Below, one piece after another: positions 37,816 to 41,182 of a stretch of DNA of 41,182 nt. Numbering within the stretch: position 1 is the first letter of the stretch; each line of letters begins with the position of its first letter. Below the pieces are notes generated by a model. The model was given only the letters and a program-made list of their open reading frames with translations, was not told where the DNA came from and searched no databases. The DNA is from Clostridia bacterium (GTDB lineage Bacteria > Bacillota > Clostridia > Christensenellales > Borkfalkiaceae), in assembly GCA_021202395.1 (NCBI GenBank), contig JAJQDC010000057.1:10709-51890 (forward strand), written 5' to 3'. The position numbers were made by a program, and so were the translations under genes.

Positions 37816-38781
37816 CTATTTTATATCCCCGCCTAAGGGGATATACGGGTCAAGCCCCATTTTTATTTTCATATACATGGCTATGGGCGACGCCATGGGC
37901 ATTACCTTAAAGCCGAGCGAGCCGAACGCAGATACCGACTGGTACTCTACCCCGTCCCACGAACAGGAGATATAAAAAGGTATCCCCCTTTCCTTTGCCG
38001 TCTGGGCAAACCTGCGGATATTTTCGCTGACCGTATCGGCAGTGCCTGAATGGTAAGCATCCAGTATAACGGCACGCACTCCGTCGGGTATGGTATCTGG
38101 GTAATACAGCCCCGGTGCGCAGTTCAGCATAAGCACTTTGCCGCCTTCGGCAAGCTCCTTTATATCGGCAGTTTTCTGCCCGTCTGCACATTCGGTATAA
38201 TCGGAGTTTTTGTTGAATTGCCCCCAATATATGTCGCCGTAAACGCCGTTTAAAGAGTACAGCCTGTCGTCGTACGGCATATACGGCAGAACCCTTGTGG
38301 CGCGGTGTATGTTGGTAGCCTGCTCACCGCGGTTTAAATAACTTATAAACACACCCCTGCCGCCCTTACGCTCTATAAAATCTACCGCGGCGATAAAGTT
38401 ATCTACTCCGTTTGCACGTGCGTCGGTAAGGGGGTAATTGCTTGAAACAAAAACCACGGGTGCGCAGTCTGCGCCCAATACGTAGCTTGCCGCGCAGGCG
38501 GTATATTGCAGGGTATCGGTACCGTGCGTTACAATAACGCCGTCGGCTCCGCCGTCAAGCTTTTCACGTATACAGCGGCAGATGAGCGCCATATAGCCGT
38601 CGGTCATATTTTCGCTCAGCACCGAAAGCGGCTGGCTGATGTCAAAGTTGCAGTCTCTGCCGCTTCTGCTTTTATATTTTTCCAAAAGGATGAACGCCGC
38701 ACCGCCGTCAGGCTGGATGCTGTTCCCCCTTTTAAGGCTGCCGATAGTGCCGCCCGTAAAAATTACGCTGATTTTTTTCAT
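37816..38781 (-). CDS. Type I L-asparaginase
   Basis: The 321-residue protein belongs to the asparaginase/glutaminase fold. Both active-site threonine blocks are present: TGGTIGS with T12 and THGTDT (T85-T90, with T88-D89). These enzymes hydrolyse asparagine to aspartate and ammonia; without a signal peptide this one is cytoplasmic. I chose ATG 38781 because the conserved domain starts there; the frame is open 21 codons upstream, and no clear ribosome binding site precedes either start. It lies downstream of asnS on the same strand, with about 290 bp of repeats between. A GatD-like or other amidohydrolase role cannot be excluded. Confidence 0.88.
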   Translation of the reverse strand: MKKISVIFTGGTIGSLKRGNSIQPDGGAAFILLEKYKSRSGRDCNFDISQPLSVLSENMTDGYMALICRCIREKLDGGADGVIVTHGTDTLQYTACAASYVLGADCAPVVFVSSNYPLTDARANGVDNFIAAVDFIERKGGRGVFISYLNRGEQATNIHRATRVLPYMPYDDRLYSLNGVYGDIYWGQFNKNSDYTECADGQKTADIKELAEGGKVLMLNCAPGLYYPDTIPDGVRAVILDAYHSGTADTVSENIRRFAQTAKERGIPFYISCSWDGVEYQSVSAFGSLGFKVMPMASPIAMYMKIKMGLDPYIPLGGDIK

Positions 38782-38844
38782 ATTATACGATTGGGTGTGT
38801 TTTTTTAACACTGAATGACAGGCAACGCTAATACGTTGTCCCAC

Positions 38845-38900
38845 TCTTGGCTCCCTTATTAGGGGAGCTGCCCGTATAGGGCTGAGGGGTTCACCTTATT
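38845..38900 (+). repeat. Double-hairpin intergenic repeat
   Basis: GGCTCCCTTATTAGGGGAGC, a second hairpin (GCCCGTATAGGGC) and TGAGGGGTTCACCTTATT, matching 13641-13696 except for the arms of the second hairpin, which still pair. Confidence 0.75.
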
Positions 38901-39074
38901 ACTCGGTACAAAACCCTTCCCCCACTACGTGGTCCCCCTTCCCTAATAGGGACGGCAAGATGTAGTAATGTGCTCGCCTATCCTACTGGGATGGCAAGGC
39001 GTTTTAATGTGCTCTCCCTACCCCCCCCACAAGAAAGGCAAGGTACCTGGCAGAAAAAAATTAAAGATACTATC

Positions 39075-40451
39075 TTACAACGAGCCATAGTTGCGGGGGA
39101 ATTGGATAACGTCCCTTATGTTGGGCACGCCCGTTACGTACATAAGCGCCCTGTCAAGCCCAAGGCCGAAACCGCTGTGCGGCACCGTGCCGTATTTACG
39201 GGTTGCAAGATAGCCCGTGTACGCTTCCAATGGCATATTTCTTGATTCCATAGCCGCCTTCAGCTTGTCGTAGTCGGCTTCCCTTTCGCTGCAGCCGATA
39301 ATTTCGCCGATGCCTGGAACAAGCAAATCTGTTGCCGCCACCGTCTTGCCGTCGGGGTTCTGCTTCATGTAAAATGCTTTGATGGCTGCGGGATAGTCGG
39401 TAACGAATACGGGTTTTTTGTAGTACTCATCCGTTAAATACCGCTCGTGCTCGCTCTGCAGGTCGCACCCCCACTCTACGGGGAATTTAAAGTCTTTACC
39501 AGATTTTTTAAGAATTTCTATAGCGTTGGTATACGTTACCCTTGCAAAGTCGCTTTCTACCACGTGTGTAAGCTTGTCTATAAGCCCCTTTTCTACCCAC
39601 TGGTTAAAGAACTGCATTTCATCTGGGCAATTTTCCATTACGCTCTTTATGATGTACTTGATGAACTCCTGGGCGATTTCTATAATGTCGTCAAGTTCGG
39701 CAAAGCATACTTCGGGCTCTACCTGCCAGAATTCTGCTACGTGCCTTGTGGTATTGCTGTGCTCTGCCCTGAAAGTAGGTCCGAAGGTATATATCCTGCC
39801 AAGCCCCATTGCAGCCATCTCCCCTTCAAGCTGGCATGAGACGGAAAGACCTGCCTTTTTGCCGAAGAAGTCGTCTGCATAGTACTCTTCCGCCGTTTTG
39901 TAGTTTGCGTTCCACGGCTGCGTGGTAAGGCGGAACATCTCGCCCGCACCTTCGCAGTCGCTGCCCGTTATTATGGGTGCGTGCAGGTACTTGTAACCGT
40001 GCGCCTGGAAGTAAGTGTGTATTGCCATAGACAGCTGCGAGCGTACGGCAAACACCGCTTCAAAGTACCGCGTCCTTGTGCGCAGATGGGGTATAGTGCG
40101 CAAAAAGTCTAACGTGTGTCTCTTTTTTTGCAGCGGGAAGTCAGAAGGGCATACACCCAATACCTGTATATCATCTGTATTTATCTCTATTATATTCCGC
40201 TCTGAAGCAATAAGAATACCCGTTACTTTAAGCGAAGCACCGACGCACATGGCCTGCTTTAAAGCCGACTGGTCGGCAGATTTTTTCTGCACTACCAGCT
40301 GTAAATTTTTGAGCGTGGTGCCGTCGTTGAGTTCTATAAAAACTATTTCAGAAGAATCTCTTGCGGTACGCACCCAGCCGCAGACGGTAACCTGCTTCTG
40401 GATGTAATTGTCTTTGTTTGCAAAAAGTTCACTTATATCGGTATGTTTCAT
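39075..40451 (-). CDS. asnS: Asparaginyl-tRNA synthetase
   Basis: AsnRS charges tRNA-Asn. The 458-residue class IIb synthetase has an N-terminal OB-fold anticodon domain (about 15-115, VTVCGWVRTARDSSEIVFIELNDG), motif 2 around FGPTFRAEHSNTTRHVAEFW and motif 3 GFGLGLDRALMYVTG. YLTDEYYKKPVFVTDYP is typical of AsnRS. I chose ATG 40451, which has an AGGGGAA site; the extension to 40481 lacks homology. It has its own promoter at 40497. A weak AT-rich hairpin followed by TTTTTTTT on the minus strand (39055-39075) overlaps its stop and may terminate transcription. Confidence 0.97.
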   Translation of the reverse strand: MKHTDISELFANKDNYIQKQVTVCGWVRTARDSSEIVFIELNDGTTLKNLQLVVQKKSADQSALKQAMCVGASLKVTGILIASERNIIEINTDDIQVLGVCPSDFPLQKKRHTLDFLRTIPHLRTRTRYFEAVFAVRSQLSMAIHTYFQAHGYKYLHAPIITGSDCEGAGEMFRLTTQPWNANYKTAEEYYADDFFGKKAGLSVSCQLEGEMAAMGLGRIYTFGPTFRAEHSNTTRHVAEFWQVEPEVCFAELDDIIEIAQEFIKYIIKSVMENCPDEMQFFNQWVEKGLIDKLTHVVESDFARVTYTNAIEILKKSGKDFKFPVEWGCDLQSEHERYLTDEYYKKPVFVTDYPAAIKAFYMKQNPDGKTVAATDLLVPGIGEIIGCSEREADYDKLKAAMESRNMPLEAYTGYLATRKYGTVPHSGFGLGLDRALMYVTGVPNIRDVIQFPRNYGSL

Positions 40452-40496
40452 AATAAATTCCCCTAAGCCGCAATGCGGCATTTGTTTTACCCGACA

Positions 40497-40525
40497 AGTA
40501 TACCATATTGCATTAAAAATGTAAA
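40497..40525 (-). promoter_or_regulatory. asnS promoter
   Basis: On the minus strand TTTACA (40520-40525), 17 bp, TATACT (40497-40502). A small GCCGCA/TGCGGC hairpin lies in the leader. No T-box features were found. Confidence 0.8.
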
Positions 40526-40543
40526 TAACAAAAATAAAAAAAT

Positions 40544-40568
40544 TGCAGTTAAATAAATTTTAACTGCA
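40544..40568 (-). terminator. Terminator upstream of asnS
   Basis: Perfect 10-bp arms (TGCAGTTAAA and complement) with a 5-nt loop, followed on the minus strand by ATTTTTTTATTTTT. It would stop transcription arriving from the right; the gene it serves lies outside the window. Confidence 0.85.
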
Positions 40569-40679
40569 TTGTTGCGGCTGTTAGTTATATTAAGGTATTC
40601 TGATTATTTAAAGCGGCAATACATATAAAAAAACGATGATACGCATTTGCAGCTTACGCTGCACGGTGCATTATGCTTT

Positions 40680-40992
40680 TACTGTTTGGAGATCTCTCCA
40701 CTGCGGTTTGCGCAGTTATTATCTGAAACCTTTTATATTAAGGTGCGCAAAGTAGCGCTATCGCTCACGCGAGATGACAGCTCTACGAGCTGTACAGTGC
40801 AAAGCACTGTCATTCAGAGCGTTAGCGAAGAATCGTATAAACCCTTCAGTCTGCTTCGCAGCCAGCTTCTACTGTGTATGCTTCGTTACCTAATAGGAAC
40901 GCCTTTAGCTCGTTCATAGAATTACTACGATTGCCACGCCGCTATGCGGCTCGCAATGACAGGCGGCTGTTGCCGCCTGTACAGCCCCAACG
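40680..40992. repeat. Palindromic repeats near the window end
   Basis: GGAGATCTCTCC at 40688, AATCTG- and AAGGTGCGCAAAG blocks, GCTATCGCTCACGCGAGATGAC, a REP-like TCATTCAGAGCG unit at about 40809-40835, a CAGCCAGCTTCTACTGTGTATG block as at 7252, and ACGATTGCCACGCC with CTCGCAATGACAG at 40926-40962. No gene is supported from 40526 to 41182. Confidence 0.65.
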
Positions 40993-41182
40993 GGGCTGTC
41001 ATTTCGCGTGAGCGATAGCGCAATGACAGAGAGTGTTCGGTCGTTTTTTCTCCCTTGGCTTCCCCTTCTATGGGGGAAGCTGGCGCATAGCGACTGCGTG
41101 AGCGTAGCGAAACTCTGCGCACCACATAATTGTTCTATAATATGGCGCAGATGAGGGGATATTCCTGCCTTTCCTTATTTTT
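40993..41182. repeat. 190-bp direct repeat, copy 2
   Basis: Matches 37175-37364 without visible difference and reaches the window end. Confidence 0.9.

Noticed and set aside
40452..40543. T-box leader before asnS
   Set aside because: The leader is under 50 nt from the promoter and lacks the T-box sequence and specifier stem.
37113..41125. Twin 64- and 66-codon ORFs with the same N-terminal peptide
   Set aside because: They are translations of the 190-bp non-coding repeat; no ribosome binding sites and no codon bias.

Overview
The window reads as chromosome of an uncultured, probably gut-associated Clostridia-type member of the Bacillota, possibly Christensenellales. The basis is inference: moderate-to-low GC, near-consensus sigma-A promoters with 17-bp spacers, strong AGGAGG-like ribosome binding sites, a Gram-positive layout of ribosomal and lipid genes (rpmG-secE-nusG-rplKA, rplJL, rpsB-tsf, pyrH-frr-uppS-cdsA-dxr-rseP, ruvX followed by a DUF1292 gene), a BspA-like leucine-rich-repeat lipoprotein, and intergenic spaces full of short palindromic repeats. 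No tRNA, rRNA, CRISPR array, prophage or transposase gene was seen.

Layout. 1-590: three tandem 31-codon micro-ORFs that share an identical C-terminus (LSYVALGCNR), resembling peptide precursors, closed by a terminator. 589-1944: MocR/PdxR-type regulator. 2743-3993: glyA. 4513-6929: two-gene operon of an NAD-dependent epimerase-like protein and an EFR1-type flavodoxin/ferredoxin protein. 7366-7962: YfbR-like nucleotidase, divergent from 8081-9525, a TPP riboswitch and terminator in front of an enlarged thiamine transporter ThiT. 9966-13354: GntR regulator, ABC ATPase and two paralogous membrane proteins (YtrA/YtrB type). 13792-19369 on the minus strand: pyrH, frr, uppS, cdsA, dxr, rseP. 19562-22043: a small membrane protein, then rpsB-tsf. 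22241-22946: DinJ-like antitoxin with a PIN-domain toxin. 23085-27494: a 1469-residue LRR lipoprotein. 27656-30649: ruvX, a DUF1292 gene and three uncharacterised genes. 31237-32226: cyclophilin-like lipoprotein. 32483-36790: rplL, rplJ (with leader attenuator), rplA, rplK, nusG, secE, rpmG. 37816-40451: asparaginase and asnS.

The most unusual content is non-coding. (i) A roughly 150-bp element occurs three times, each copy on the minus strand directly 5' of a translation or secretion gene (frr, rplK, secE), with three hairpins that keep pairing although their sequences differ. (ii) A roughly 122-bp element occurs in four full and two partial copies (30858, 35150, 37049, 37426; fragments at 2301 and 13407). 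It has three or four hairpins whose arms change in a compensatory way while the linkers GGGACGAG, CGAGATGAG, CGGTGCCCGAA and TGAGA are kept. It looks like a structured RNA or a structured mobile repeat that I do not recognise. (iii) Smaller REP-like palindromes fill most other intergenic gaps, often nested in one another, and a 190-bp stretch recurs without visible difference at 37175 and 40993.

Most genes are housekeeping: translation, membrane lipid and isoprenoid synthesis, one-carbon metabolism and amino-acid tRNA charging. The accessory parts are the micro-ORFs, the toxin-antitoxin pair, the LRR lipoprotein and the repeats.
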